DNA from: Thiofilum sp. | GTDB lineage: Bacteria > Pseudomonadota > Gammaproteobacteria > Thiotrichales > Thiotrichaceae | Direction of reading: 5' to 3' | DNA: 64,000 nucleotides | Assembly (NCBI RefSeq): GCF_016711335.1 | Contig: NZ_JADJTF010000001.1 | Coordinates: forward strand, 1,736,001-1,800,000 | Shown: positions 42,144 through 50,701 of the stretch, piece by piece | Layout of the letters: each line of letters begins with the position of its first letter | Numbering within the stretch: the stretch's first letter is position 1 | Translations under genes and position numbers: made by a program | Notes under the pieces: generated by a model | The model's input: the letters and a program-made list of their open reading frames with translations, nothing else | Databases searched by the model: none | What the model was told of the DNA's origin: nothing

Positions 42144-43316
42144 ATGTTGAATCAGGCGAATATTGCAGCACGTATGGCGGCTATCCAACCTTTTCATGTC
42201 ATGGCCATTTTAGCGCGAGCGCGGCAATTACAGGAGCAAGGGCGGGATATTTTTCATTTGGAAGTAGGTGAGCCTGATTTTCCCACTCCACAGCCTATTA
42301 TCGAGGCAGGCTTGCAAGCCTTACAAAACGGGCAAACTCGTTATACCCCTGCCTGTGGTATTCCAGCCTTACGTGCAAGCATAGCTCAGTATTATCAAGA
42401 GCGGTTTGGAATAAAAGTAGATCCTAAGCGTATTATTGTCACACCAGGGGCTTCGGGTGCTTTGCAATTAGTACTCAGTGTTTTATTAAATCCACAAGAT
42501 GAAGTCTTAATTCCAGACCCTGCCTATCCATGCAATCGTCATTTTGTGCGTTTATTTGAAGCTAATCCTATTAGTATACCCGCCTATGCAGCCACGAACT
42601 ATCAATTAACGGTAGCCGATATTGAGCAGTATTGGACGGATAAAACCAAAATGGTGATGCTGGCCACCCCCTCTAATCCTACGGGTACTACGTTGAATCC
42701 TACTGAGTTGAAGGCACTTCATAATGTGGTCAAAGCGCGTAATGGGGTTTTATTAGTGGATGAAATTTATCAGGGACTGGTGTATGAGGGTGAGGAACAT
42801 AGCGCTTTAGCCTTGGGTGAGGATGTTTGGGTTATCAATAGTTTTTCTAAATACTTTGGTATGACGGGCTGGCGTTTAGGGTGGATTGTCGCACCTGAGT
42901 GGGCGGTGGAAGCATTGGAGCGCTTAGCTCAAAATGTGTTTTTGTGCCCTTCGACACCAGCACAATATGCTGCCTTAGCCGCGTTTACACCGGACGCCAG
43001 AGCGATTATGGAGGCTAATAAGCAGATATTGAAAGCACGGCGTGATTATTTGCTACCTGCTTTGCGCGAATTAGGTTTTGTCATTAATAGCCAACCTGCG
43101 GGTGCTTTTTATATTTACGCAGATGCTTCACACTTTACGCAGGATGCACAAGAGCTTTGCCTGCAATTATTAGAGCAAACGGGTGTTGCGCTTACCCCCG
43201 GCATTGATTTCGGTGAGTTTGAAGCGAATACCAAAATCCGTTTTGCTTATACGACGGGTATTGAGCGTTTAGAAAAAGCAGTTACTTTATTGAAGAACTA
43301 TTTGCCACGTAGTTGA
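42144..43316 (+). CDS. PLP-dependent class I aminotransferase
   Basis: A 390-residue fold-type I aminotransferase, in the aspartate/aromatic-aminotransferase-like subgroup. HLEVGEPDFPTP, GALQLVLSVLLNPQDEVL, NPTGTTL, DEIYQGLVYEG and the PLP-lysine motif NSFSKYFGMTGWRLGW are all present. Substrate cannot be decided from sequence. It is divergent from the M23 gene with a 14-base gap between start codons, so the promoters overlap. Confidence 0.92.
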   Translation: MLNQANIAARMAAIQPFHVMAILARARQLQEQGRDIFHLEVGEPDFPTPQPIIEAGLQALQNGQTRYTPACGIPALRASIAQYYQERFGIKVDPKRIIVTPGASGALQLVLSVLLNPQDEVLIPDPAYPCNRHFVRLFEANPISIPAYAATNYQLTVADIEQYWTDKTKMVMLATPSNPTGTTLNPTELKALHNVVKARNGVLLVDEIYQGLVYEGEEHSALALGEDVWVINSFSKYFGMTGWRLGWIVAPEWAVEALERLAQNVFLCPSTPAQYAALAAFTPDARAIMEANKQILKARRDYLLPALRELGFVINSQPAGAFYIYADASHFTQDAQELCLQLLEQTGVALTPGIDFGEFEANTKIRFAYTTGIERLEKAVTLLKNYLPRS

Positions 43317-43361
43317 TTATCTTAGGAGTAGCTAGCTTAGAGTGCTCCCTCGTTCAGCTAG

Positions 43362-44207
43362 TTATTTTAAAGCTTGAAAGGTGTCACAGGTTTTGAGATT
43401 GCCTGATTGAAAGCCCGTTTTAAACCATTGCACGCGTTGTGCGGACGTACCGTGAGTAAAAGCATCAGGATTAATACGTCGACCTGACATACGTTGTAAG
43501 CGATCATCGCCAATGGAGGCGGCCGCTTGTAAGCCCTCCTCAAGGTCGCCCGGTTCTAGAAGATTGCGTTGACGTTGTGCATGATGTGCCCATACGCCTG
43601 CATAGCAGTCGGCTTGTAGTTCAAGGAGCACCGATAGACGATTGGCGTTTGCTTCGTCCATACGCTGTTGCAGGCTGCTGACTTGTTGGGATATACCCAA
43701 CTCGTTTTGTACATGATGACCTATTTCATGCCCCAAAACATAAGCACGGGCGAAATCACCTTCAGCACCTAATGCTTTGAGTTCATTAAAAAAGCCTAGG
43801 TCAATATAAACTTTGTTATCGCCCGGACAGTAAAAAGGCCCCGTTGCTGCGGTAGAGTAACCACAGGCTGAGTTAATTTGATCAGTGAATAACACGAGTT
43901 TTGGAGGTGTATAGCGTCCGCCCATTTGCCTAAACATCGGCGTCCACACATCTTCAGTATCAGCGAGAATAGTGGAGACAAATTTAGCTTCCTCATCATT
44001 GCCTGCAACGCGCCTAGAGCTTACAGTTTGAGTACCGCCACCTAGAAATTCTTTACCGACCATGCCGAGCATTTGCATAGGATCAGCACCCATGAGTAGA
44101 CCAATCAGAGCCATAATAATGACTCCAATGCCACCGACCTTAGCGCCGGTTCCTAGTTGGCGTCTATCTTCAATATTAGAACTTTGGCGTCCGCTTCTCC
44201 AACGCAT
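43362..44207 (-). CDS. ypfJ: YpfJ-type putative neutral zinc metalloprotein
   Basis: A 281-residue inner-membrane-anchored protein. RWRSGRQSSNIEDRR at the N-terminus is a family signature, a single membrane segment follows (about 24-42), and the zinc-binding HEIGHH motif lies near residue 155. The family (KPN_02809/YpfJ) is widespread and of uncertain physiological role. A single gene convergent with the aminotransferase. Confidence 0.92.
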   Translation of the reverse strand: MRWRSGRQSSNIEDRRQLGTGAKVGGIGVIIMALIGLLMGADPMQMLGMVGKEFLGGGTQTVSSRRVAGNDEEAKFVSTILADTEDVWTPMFRQMGGRYTPPKLVLFTDQINSACGYSTAATGPFYCPGDNKVYIDLGFFNELKALGAEGDFARAYVLGHEIGHHVQNELGISQQVSSLQQRMDEANANRLSVLLELQADCYAGVWAHHAQRQRNLLEPGDLEEGLQAAASIGDDRLQRMSGRRINPDAFTHGTSAQRVQWFKTGFQSGNLKTCDTFQALK

Positions 44208-44358
44208 GCTTATTCTCCGGCACGGTGTTCGTGATAATTAGGTAGGCATTATTTCACAGAATTGCTAAAGGGTGCAGCGTATTGTCAACAGTAGTGGGAT
44301 TTAAAACGTTATACGGTGTGATTCCCGGTCGTAATGGTACTTAAGGGATCAAGAAGCT

Positions 44359-44964
44359 ATGAAATCTGCTGAGTCACAGGTCGGTTTGCTATGCGGTGTA
44401 GCACAAGGAGAGTGTGCTGATACGGCATTAAAAATGGCAAAAATAAATCAATTTTTGCAGGGTGTAGAAAAAAGAGCTTTCATTGTTGCTCGCTTAGCTA
44501 CTAAAGATAGTGAAGAGGCTTTAGATATTGTGCAAGAAGCTATGCTGAAGCTAGCGCAACGTTATTTAAATAGTAGTGAAGCCGAATGGGGACCACTGTT
44601 TCATACTATTTTACAAAGTAAGATTAATGATTGGCATCGACGCCAGCAAGTTCGGAATCGTTGGCGGGTGTTTTTTCATAGCGATCATGAAGATGCGCAT
44701 ACTGTGGAGCCTGAGGATCAAGTAGCACAAGAGGTATTTCTAGAGCCAGAGCGTCAAGTAGCAGTAGAGGAGTTAAATGAGCGTTTGTTGCATGTGATTG
44801 GTCAGTTGCCCCTACGCCAGCAGCAAGCTTTAGTGTTACGGGCATGGGAGGGCTATGATATTGCCCAAACTGCTAACATTATGCAGTGTTCTGAAGGAAG
44901 TGTAAAAACGCATTATTCGCGTGCTATCCACCATTTGCGAGCCAAGCTTGAGGATTATTCATGA
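44359..44964 (+). CDS. ECF-family RNA polymerase sigma factor
   Basis: A 201-residue sigma factor. Region 2 is visible at residues 36-98 (FIVARLATKDSEEALDIVQEAMLKL) and region 4 at 140-195 (LPLRQQQALVLRAWEGYDIAQTANIMQCSEGSVKTHYSRA). It overlaps by four bases a DUF3619 membrane protein and is followed by a DUF3106 gene; this three-gene set occurs in other proteobacteria. The DUF3619 protein may act as its anti-sigma factor. Signal sensed is unknown. Confidence 0.9.
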   Translation: MKSAESQVGLLCGVAQGECADTALKMAKINQFLQGVEKRAFIVARLATKDSEEALDIVQEAMLKLAQRYLNSSEAEWGPLFHTILQSKINDWHRRQQVRNRWRVFFHSDHEDAHTVEPEDQVAQEVFLEPERQVAVEELNERLLHVIGQLPLRQQQALVLRAWEGYDIAQTANIMQCSEGSVKTHYSRAIHHLRAKLEDYS

Positions 44965-45365
44965 CATCTTCTGCACATAAAACGACCCGATCCAGTGAGC
45001 TGTATGCTCATAACCTAAAATTAGAGCTAGATCGAGCGGCCGAAGCTTTGGATATGACCACTCAGTCGCGTCTGAATCAAATTCGTCAGCAGGTATTAGT
45101 CAGTTGCGCTCAGCGTGCTCAGGCATGGCGTGCGTGGTGGTTTTCAGGTGCAGTGGTTGCAGGCCTTGCATTTTGGGTTATCACGCAGGCTATACCATTA
45201 TCACCGGTCATAGTGCCGCCCGCTTCTCATACAGTTGTTAGTGTGACTAGCCCTTTACCCGAAGTCGATTTACCTACTTTGGAATTACTCATGTCAAGCG
45301 AAGAGGAGCTAGAAATTCTAGCCGAATGGGATTTTTATACGTGGTTAGTTGCGGAACATAGTTAG
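44961..45365 (+). CDS. DUF3619-like single-pass membrane protein (possible anti-sigma)
   Basis: A 134-residue protein with a helical cytoplasmic N-terminus (about 1-50), one membrane segment (AWWFSGAVVAGLAFWVITQA, about 54-73) and a periplasmic tail ending EILAEWDFYTWLVAE, the DUF3619 signature. Coupled to the sigma gene by an ATGA overlap. Topology and coupling suggest an anti-sigma role, which is inference. Confidence 0.75.
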   Translation: MTSSAHKTTRSSELYAHNLKLELDRAAEALDMTTQSRLNQIRQQVLVSCAQRAQAWRAWWFSGAVVAGLAFWVITQAIPLSPVIVPPASHTVVSVTSPLPEVDLPTLELLMSSEEELEILAEWDFYTWLVAEHS

Positions 45366-45541
45366 TGTTAGTTTTCAGTATCTACCCCTCACACACCAAT
45401 TAGAGTGCTATTTTTTTAACCTATAGCTCATCTAGTACATTTATAGTAGTATTCGGTCATAGAGTATTTTACCGCTCTTAAAGAGTAGTATCCTGCTCTA
45501 TCACACTGATTAGCATAGCTTATTTAAAGGATGGCTCCACT

Positions 45542-45985
45542 ATGAAATATAGTATTCTCATAGCCTTATTGGGGAGCAGTTTGTTGAGTAATCTTAGTTG
45601 GGCGAATGAAGCTTGGGATGCACTCAACACTCATGAGCAACAGGTTTTAAGTAGCTTTAAAGATCAGTGGGAAAAGCTTTCCGAAGCACAGCAAACACTT
45701 TTAAAGCGTTGGGCGCATTTATCCCCCGAACAACGTACCCAGTTCCAAGAGCGTTATCAACGTTGGCAACAATTGACACCAGAACAACGTGAGCACTTGT
45801 TAACTCAGCTTAAGCGTTTTAAGGCCTTACCCCCACATAAGCAGCAGCGGATTAAAGCGTGGCGACAATGGCTTAAACGCTTGCCTGCGACCGAACAGCG
45901 CCAACTTCAACGGGATTGGCCTCAGTTAAACCCCTCACAACGTCAGCACTATATTCAAGGCTTGCAACAGCGTTTTAATAATTGA
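45542..45985 (+). CDS. DUF3106-domain exported protein
   Basis: A 147-residue protein with a signal peptide ending LSWANEAW and a mature part built of repeated Leu-Trp-x-Gln-Leu-x-Pro-x-Gln-Arg helices (LSPEQRTQFQERYQRWQQLT and four similar repeats), the DUF3106 pattern. Presumably a periplasmic target of the adjoining ECF system. The 176-base gap before it contains short inverted repeats and probably its own promoter. Confidence 0.85.
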   Translation: MKYSILIALLGSSLLSNLSWANEAWDALNTHEQQVLSSFKDQWEKLSEAQQTLLKRWAHLSPEQRTQFQERYQRWQQLTPEQREHLLTQLKRFKALPPHKQQRIKAWRQWLKRLPATEQRQLQRDWPQLNPSQRQHYIQGLQQRFNN

Positions 45986-46534
45986 CGCTTATACTGAATT
46001 AGAGCTATGGATTGAATTTAATCGGTAACTATTGAGGTTAAATAACACTTAGTAGTGAAATTACTACCCTCCATCGATTAAACATCCTTTCTTAGTGCTA
46101 AAAACGGTACTTGTTACGACACAAGGATAGCTTAATGGGAATGGGCTACCACACAACAATACTAGCCATGCTGCGGATCGTCGGAGTGCTGTTATAAAAC
46201 GGTCGTTCCTTAATATTTTGCATTAAATTTTATTGCGCTGAGTTGGTGCATAGGTGTTATTAAATACAGCTAATCTACTCATCCATTAAATTTTTATTGA
46301 GGTAGTTCACATGAGAACTGACTGAAAAATTTGATTTTTTGACGAATGGTAGCTTCTATTCATTTTTAGTTCAGATTCAATAAAACGGGTAAAGTAAGGG
46401 CTAGCATATAATTTATTCATTTTTTGTGAAAAATATCACGGTTAAGTTGGCGTTCAGCTATTTTATGAGGGAAAGATTTGTGTTAGCTTTACAGCACATT
46501 AAAACTAAAACGTATTGATTGGGGGAGTAAGCGA
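45986..46534. other. Long AT-rich non-coding region upstream of rpoS
   Basis: A 549-base stretch without a supported protein gene. A TATAAT at 46407-46412 may be a -10 element for rpoS (with a poor -35). The unusual length suggests a long rpoS 5' leader or an unrecognised small RNA, but no family is identified. Confidence 0.45.
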
Positions 46535-46560
46535 ATGAAACAGTCCCAGCTGTCTCATTC
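46533..46560 (+). promoter_or_regulatory. rpoS leader hairpin
   Basis: GAATGAAACAG (46533-46543) pairs with CTGTCTCATTC (46550-46560) at 10 of 11 positions, loop of six. It lies 32 bases before the rpoS ATG and immediately follows a GGGGGAG ribosome-binding-like sequence (46521-46527). Inferred to influence translation. Confidence 0.55.
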
Positions 46561-46636
46561 ATATGCGCCTAGGACAACAAAGGAGTTGTACGATGCCTCA
46601 TGCCATGATGTTCAAAGAAGAAGGTACTCAACCTAG
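46535..46636 (+). CDS. Possible leader peptide overlapping rpoS (33 aa)
   Basis: ATG at 46535 has a strong GGGGGAG about eight bases upstream and opens a 33-codon frame (MKQSQLSHSYAPRTTKELYD) that ends inside rpoS at 46636, overlapping its start by 44 bases in another frame. Its first codons lie in the hairpin. It could couple or compete with rpoS translation. Not a recognised protein; could be chance. Confidence 0.35.
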   Translation: MKQSQLSHSYAPRTTKELYDASCHDVQRRRYST

Positions 46637-47630
46637 TTATGAGCCGACTCTAGTAGCAGCGGATCTTCCTGAAGAGATAGAACCACTGTTAGAAGAGGAT
46701 GCTGCATTAGAAACGGATTTATTAGCAGATGATGATCTACTGTTAACGGATGAAGATGAGTTGGCAGTTGAAACAGCACTACAACGCTCTATCACGGATC
46801 CTGATGCTACCCAGCTATATTTACGAGAAATTGAAACCTCGCCGCTGTTAAGCCCAGAGGAAGAGGTGTTTTATGGTCGACTAGCCCGTCAAGGTGATGA
46901 GCTGGGACGCCAAAAAATGATTGTGTCTAATTTACGCTTAGTGGTTAAGATTGCGCGTCGCTATATGGGGCGTGGCCTAGTACTTTCAGATTTGATTGAA
47001 GAAGGTAATCTAGGGCTGATTCATGCCGTAGAGAAATTTGATCCAGAACGAGGCTTTCGTTTTTCGACCTATGCTACGTGGTGGATTCGGCAAAATATTG
47101 AGCGTGCCCTCATGAATCAAACCCGCACCATTCGGCTACCGATTCATGTGAATAAAGAGCTCAATGGTTATATGCGTAAATTGCGTGAAATGACCCAGCA
47201 ATTAGGGCGTGAGCCTAGCATGGTGGAGATGGCAGAAGCTTTAGGACGCTCAGTGGATAGTTTGCGCAAGTTACTCGATTTTAATGAGCGCGTAACTTCA
47301 CTTGATACCCCAGTGGGTAAAGATGGTGATAGTCCATTGGTAGATTTTATTGCGCCAGAAGAAAGCAACTGTCCAACGGCATCGATGGAGGAAAATGATA
47401 TTACTCAGTCGGTAGAGAGTTGGTTAGTGCAATTGGATCAAAAGCAACGCGAGGTCATTGTACGCCGTTTTGGTCTGCATGGTTATGAACGTGCCACTCT
47501 AGAACAAGTAGGCGCTGCATTGGGCCTTACTCGTGAGCGAGTGCGTCAAATACAAATGGAAGCGCTTAAGCGTCTACGTAGAATATTAGAAAACAAAGGC
47601 TTATCGAGTGAGAGTTTATTAGGACTCTAG
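46593..47630 (+). CDS. rpoS: RNA polymerase sigma factor RpoS
   Basis: General stress/stationary-phase sigma factor. The 345-residue protein has an acidic N-terminus, region 1.2 (DATQLYLREIETSPLLSPEEE), region 2 (NLRLVVKIARRYMGRGLVLSDLIEEGNLGL, FRFSTYATWWIRQNIERA), region 3 and region 4 with ATLEQVGAALGLTRERVRQIQ. The RpoS-type TIRLPIHVNKELN follows region 2. ATG at 46593 has AGGAG at about 46580 and is preferred to an in-frame ATG at 46563. Confidence 0.97.
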   Translation: MPHAMMFKEEGTQPSYEPTLVAADLPEEIEPLLEEDAALETDLLADDDLLLTDEDELAVETALQRSITDPDATQLYLREIETSPLLSPEEEVFYGRLARQGDELGRQKMIVSNLRLVVKIARRYMGRGLVLSDLIEEGNLGLIHAVEKFDPERGFRFSTYATWWIRQNIERALMNQTRTIRLPIHVNKELNGYMRKLREMTQQLGREPSMVEMAEALGRSVDSLRKLLDFNERVTSLDTPVGKDGDSPLVDFIAPEESNCPTASMEENDITQSVESWLVQLDQKQREVIVRRFGLHGYERATLEQVGAALGLTRERVRQIQMEALKRLRRILENKGLSSESLLGL

Positions 47631-47638
47631 GGGTATTG

Positions 47639-48010
47639 CTAATTAATAAATAGAGCAGCAGCTACTGACCGTGCTTCCATTAATAATAAGTTAAATGTTC
47701 GACAGGCTGCTGCGGTGTCCATTACTTCAAATCCCTGTTTATGTTCCACAAGGAGCTGATATAGCTCTGGTGCTAGCGGTTGATAGCGGTATCCGCTACC
47801 TATCAGTAGGATTTCTACCTTGAGTTGTAGCAAGGGTGTTATATCCGAGACACCCCAATCACGAAACGTTTTAGTTGACCAAGGCTGTTCTAGTGATTGA
47901 GCAGTTAATAAAATAGACTGCTCAAATACTTGTCCATTGACCTTGAGCGTTTGTGCATCATACCCTGTGATACGATAAGTACTGTCTAATAATGCCTCAC
48001 TAAACTTCAT
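47639..48010 (-). CDS. Mth938-like domain protein
   Basis: A 123-residue protein of the Mth938-like/DUF498 family (NDUFAF3-related fold): ILLTAQSLEQPWSTKTFRDW, EILLIGSG and TAAACRTFNLLLMEARSVAAAL are characteristic. Its function in bacteria is unknown. It is convergent with rpoS, nine bases away, and divergent from alaC. Confidence 0.85.
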   Translation of the reverse strand: MKFSEALLDSTYRITGYDAQTLKVNGQVFEQSILLTAQSLEQPWSTKTFRDWGVSDITPLLQLKVEILLIGSGYRYQPLAPELYQLLVEHKQGFEVMDTAAACRTFNLLLMEARSVAAALFIN

Positions 48011-48165
48011 TTGCTCCTGACCTCCTAGAAGATAGCTACGTTGAGTGCTTTAAGTCTCAGAGTAGTGACTCGTAATTGACAGTCTAGCAGGTCGATTGTA
48101 ATGTGACCTATTCCTTTATCAGGCCCCCATTCTGGGGTTAACAGACACACAGATGGAAGATTAAC

Positions 48166-49374
48166 GTGCAAGATGAGTTTTTACGCATAAATCGTTTACC
48201 CACTTATGTATTTAAAATAACCGATACCCTAAAACGCGATGCGCGAGCGCGGGGTGAGGATATTATTGATTTTGGTATGGGCAATCCTGATCAGCCTACG
48301 CCTGCACATATTGTGGCGAAACTCGTCGAAAGCGCTCAAAACGGTGACACGCATCGTTATTCTATGTCTCGTGGTATTCCAAAGTTACGTAAAGCAATTA
48401 GTTCGTGGTACAAGCGCCGTTTTAATGTGGATCTTGATCCCGAAACGGAAGCGATTGCTACTATTGGTTCCAAAGAGGGGCTAGCACATTTAATGCTCGC
48501 GACTTTAAGTCGGGGTGATACCGTATTAGTCCCTAATCCTGCTTATCCCATTCATCCCTATGGCAGTATTATTGCGGATGCAGATATTCGCCATGTGCCT
48601 TTAGTTGAGGGTAAAGACTTTTTTGCTGAGTTAGAGTCTGCGATTCGTAATTCCTACCCTAAACCTAAAATGCTGATTCTGAATTTCCCCGGCAATCCTA
48701 CGGGGCAATGTGTCGATTTAGACTTTTTTGAGCGGGTAGTGGCGATTGCTAAAGAGCATCAAGTGTGGGTTGTGCACGATATAGCTTATGGTGAGTTGGG
48801 CTTTGAAGGCTATCTGCCCCCCTCTATTTTACAAGTGGAAGGTGCTAAGGAGATTGCTGTTGAAACCTATTCCTTATCCAAAACCTATAATATGCCCGGC
48901 TGGAGGGTGGGTTTTGTGTGCGGTAATCCTACTTTAGTGAAAGCCCTAGAACGCATTAAATCTTACCTAGACTATGGCACTTTCACCCCGATTCAAGTGG
49001 CTGCAATTGCGGCACTCGATGGTCCACAAGACTGTGTGGCTGAGATTCGTGCTATGTATCAAAATCGCCGCGATGTGTTATGTGATGGCCTAAATGCGGC
49101 GGGCTGGATGGTTGATAAGCCTAGAGCGGGTATGTTTGTCTGGGCAAAAATTCCAGCGGAGTATCAACATTTGGGTTCATTAGAGTTTGCTAAGAAGCTC
49201 TTAAATGATGCCAAAGTAGCAGTAGCCCCCGGAATTGGATTTGGTGAATACGGCGATGATCATGTACGCTTCGCCCTGATTGAAAATGAGCATCGTACCC
49301 GTCAAGCGATACGCGGTATTAAGCAAATGTTTCGCGCTGATAAATTGATAGCAGATAAATTGATAAAAGAGTGA
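48166..49374 (+). CDS. alaC: Alanine transaminase (AlaC family)
   Basis: PLP-dependent transfer of an amino group between glutamate and pyruvate. The 402-residue protein matches AlaC: FLRINRLPTYVFKITDTLKRDARARGEDIIDFGMGNPDQPTP at the start, NFPGNPTGQ, HDIAYGELGF and the PLP-lysine motif SLSKTYNMPGWRVGF. GTG at 48166 follows GGAAG. It immediately precedes hom and thrC, an order seen in many gamma- and betaproteobacteria. Confidence 0.93.
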   Translation: MQDEFLRINRLPTYVFKITDTLKRDARARGEDIIDFGMGNPDQPTPAHIVAKLVESAQNGDTHRYSMSRGIPKLRKAISSWYKRRFNVDLDPETEAIATIGSKEGLAHLMLATLSRGDTVLVPNPAYPIHPYGSIIADADIRHVPLVEGKDFFAELESAIRNSYPKPKMLILNFPGNPTGQCVDLDFFERVVAIAKEHQVWVVHDIAYGELGFEGYLPPSILQVEGAKEIAVETYSLSKTYNMPGWRVGFVCGNPTLVKALERIKSYLDYGTFTPIQVAAIAALDGPQDCVAEIRAMYQNRRDVLCDGLNAAGWMVDKPRAGMFVWAKIPAEYQHLGSLEFAKKLLNDAKVAVAPGIGFGEYGDDHVRFALIENEHRTRQAIRGIKQMFRADKLIADKLIKE

Positions 49375-49386
49375 GAGGAAGTATTC

Positions 49387-50697
49387 ATGGAGCCTGTTAA
49401 GGTTGGTCTACTCGGTTTGGGCACTGTAGGTGGCGGTACTGCTACTGTTTTAACTCGTAATGCACAAGAAATCGCACGCCGTGCAGGACGCGGTATTGTG
49501 ATTGATTATGCGGCGGCTCTCGATACCAGTCGGGCGGCTGAATTAGGGTTAACCAATGTGCGCTTAACAAATAATGTGATGGATGTTGTACAAGATCCTA
49601 GTATTGACATTATTGTTGAGTTAATCGGTGGCTATACTGTGGCTCGTGATATGGTCATGCGTGCGATTGCCAATGGTAAGCACGTTGTGACCGCTAATAA
49701 AGCATTGATTGCATTACACGGCAATGAAATCTTTGCGGCGGCCCAAGAAAAAGGCGTGATGATTGCATTTGAGGCGGCAGTAGCGGGTGGTATTCCGGTT
49801 ATTAAGGCTTTACGTGAAGGTTTGGCGGCGAATCGTATTGAATGGTTATCTGGCATTATTAATGGTACCAGTAACTTTATTCTGACCGAAATGCGCGACC
49901 ATGCGCGGAGCTTTGATGATGTATTAGCTGAAGCGCAGCGACGTGGCTATGCTGAAGCCGATCCTACCTTTGATGTGGGCGGGATTGATGCGGCTCACAA
50001 ACTCACTATTTTATCCTCAATTGCCTTTGGTATTCCGCTGCAATTTAATAAGACTTATATTGAAGGGATTACACGTATCACCGCTGAAGACGTGGCTTAT
50101 GCGGCAAAGCTGGGCTATCGCATTAAGCATTTAGGGGTGGCACGTCGTACTGATAAAGGTATTGAGCAACGTGTACATCCAACCCTCATTCCAGAGCGGC
50201 GTTTAATTGCGAATGTCGATGGCGTCATGAATGCTGTGCTAGTCAAAGGCGATGCGGTAGGGCCTACCTTATTCTATGGTGCGGGTGCTGGGTCTGAGCC
50301 AACGGCATCAGCGGTAGTGGCGGATATTATCGATGTAGTGCGTACTATGACGACTGATCCGACTTATCGTGTACCGCATTTAGCCTTCCAAGCCGGACAA
50401 TTAGTCGATACTCCGATTATGTCTATTGATGAGGTCGAAACCTCATTCTACTTACGCATGCGTGCGGAGGATCGCCCCGGCGTTTTGGCGGAAGTGACTA
50501 AGATTTTAGGGGATCGTGAGATTAGTATCGAGGCATTCTTACAGCAAGAACCTAAAGCTAATGAGAGCCAAGTGACTATTATTATGCTCACGCATCGAGT
50601 GCGCGAGGGTAATATGAATGAAGCCATTCAAGCGATTGAAAAGCTTGATAGCATTCGTGGTGAAGTCACGCGTATTCGGATGGAAGCCTTAGGTTAA
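49387..50697 (+). CDS. hom: Homoserine dehydrogenase (monofunctional)
   Basis: NAD(P)H-dependent reduction of aspartate semialdehyde to homoserine in methionine and threonine synthesis. The 436-residue enzyme has the GLLGLGTVGGGTATVL nucleotide-binding loop, the catalytic GGIDAAHKLTILSSIAFG motif, and a C-terminal ACT domain (YLRMRAEDRPGVLAEVTKIL, residues 355-430) likely for threonine feedback. Twelve bases after alaC and four before thrC, so one operon. Confidence 0.97.
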   Translation: MEPVKVGLLGLGTVGGGTATVLTRNAQEIARRAGRGIVIDYAAALDTSRAAELGLTNVRLTNNVMDVVQDPSIDIIVELIGGYTVARDMVMRAIANGKHVVTANKALIALHGNEIFAAAQEKGVMIAFEAAVAGGIPVIKALREGLAANRIEWLSGIINGTSNFILTEMRDHARSFDDVLAEAQRRGYAEADPTFDVGGIDAAHKLTILSSIAFGIPLQFNKTYIEGITRITAEDVAYAAKLGYRIKHLGVARRTDKGIEQRVHPTLIPERRLIANVDGVMNAVLVKGDAVGPTLFYGAGAGSEPTASAVVADIIDVVRTMTTDPTYRVPHLAFQAGQLVDTPIMSIDEVETSFYLRMRAEDRPGVLAEVTKILGDREISIEAFLQQEPKANESQVTIIMLTHRVREGNMNEAIQAIEKLDSIRGEVTRIRMEALG

Positions 50698-50701
50698 GAT
50701 C

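Noticed and set aside
48239..48484. 81-codon frame inside alaC
   Set aside because: Out-of-frame shadow of a well-supported gene, with no independent signals.
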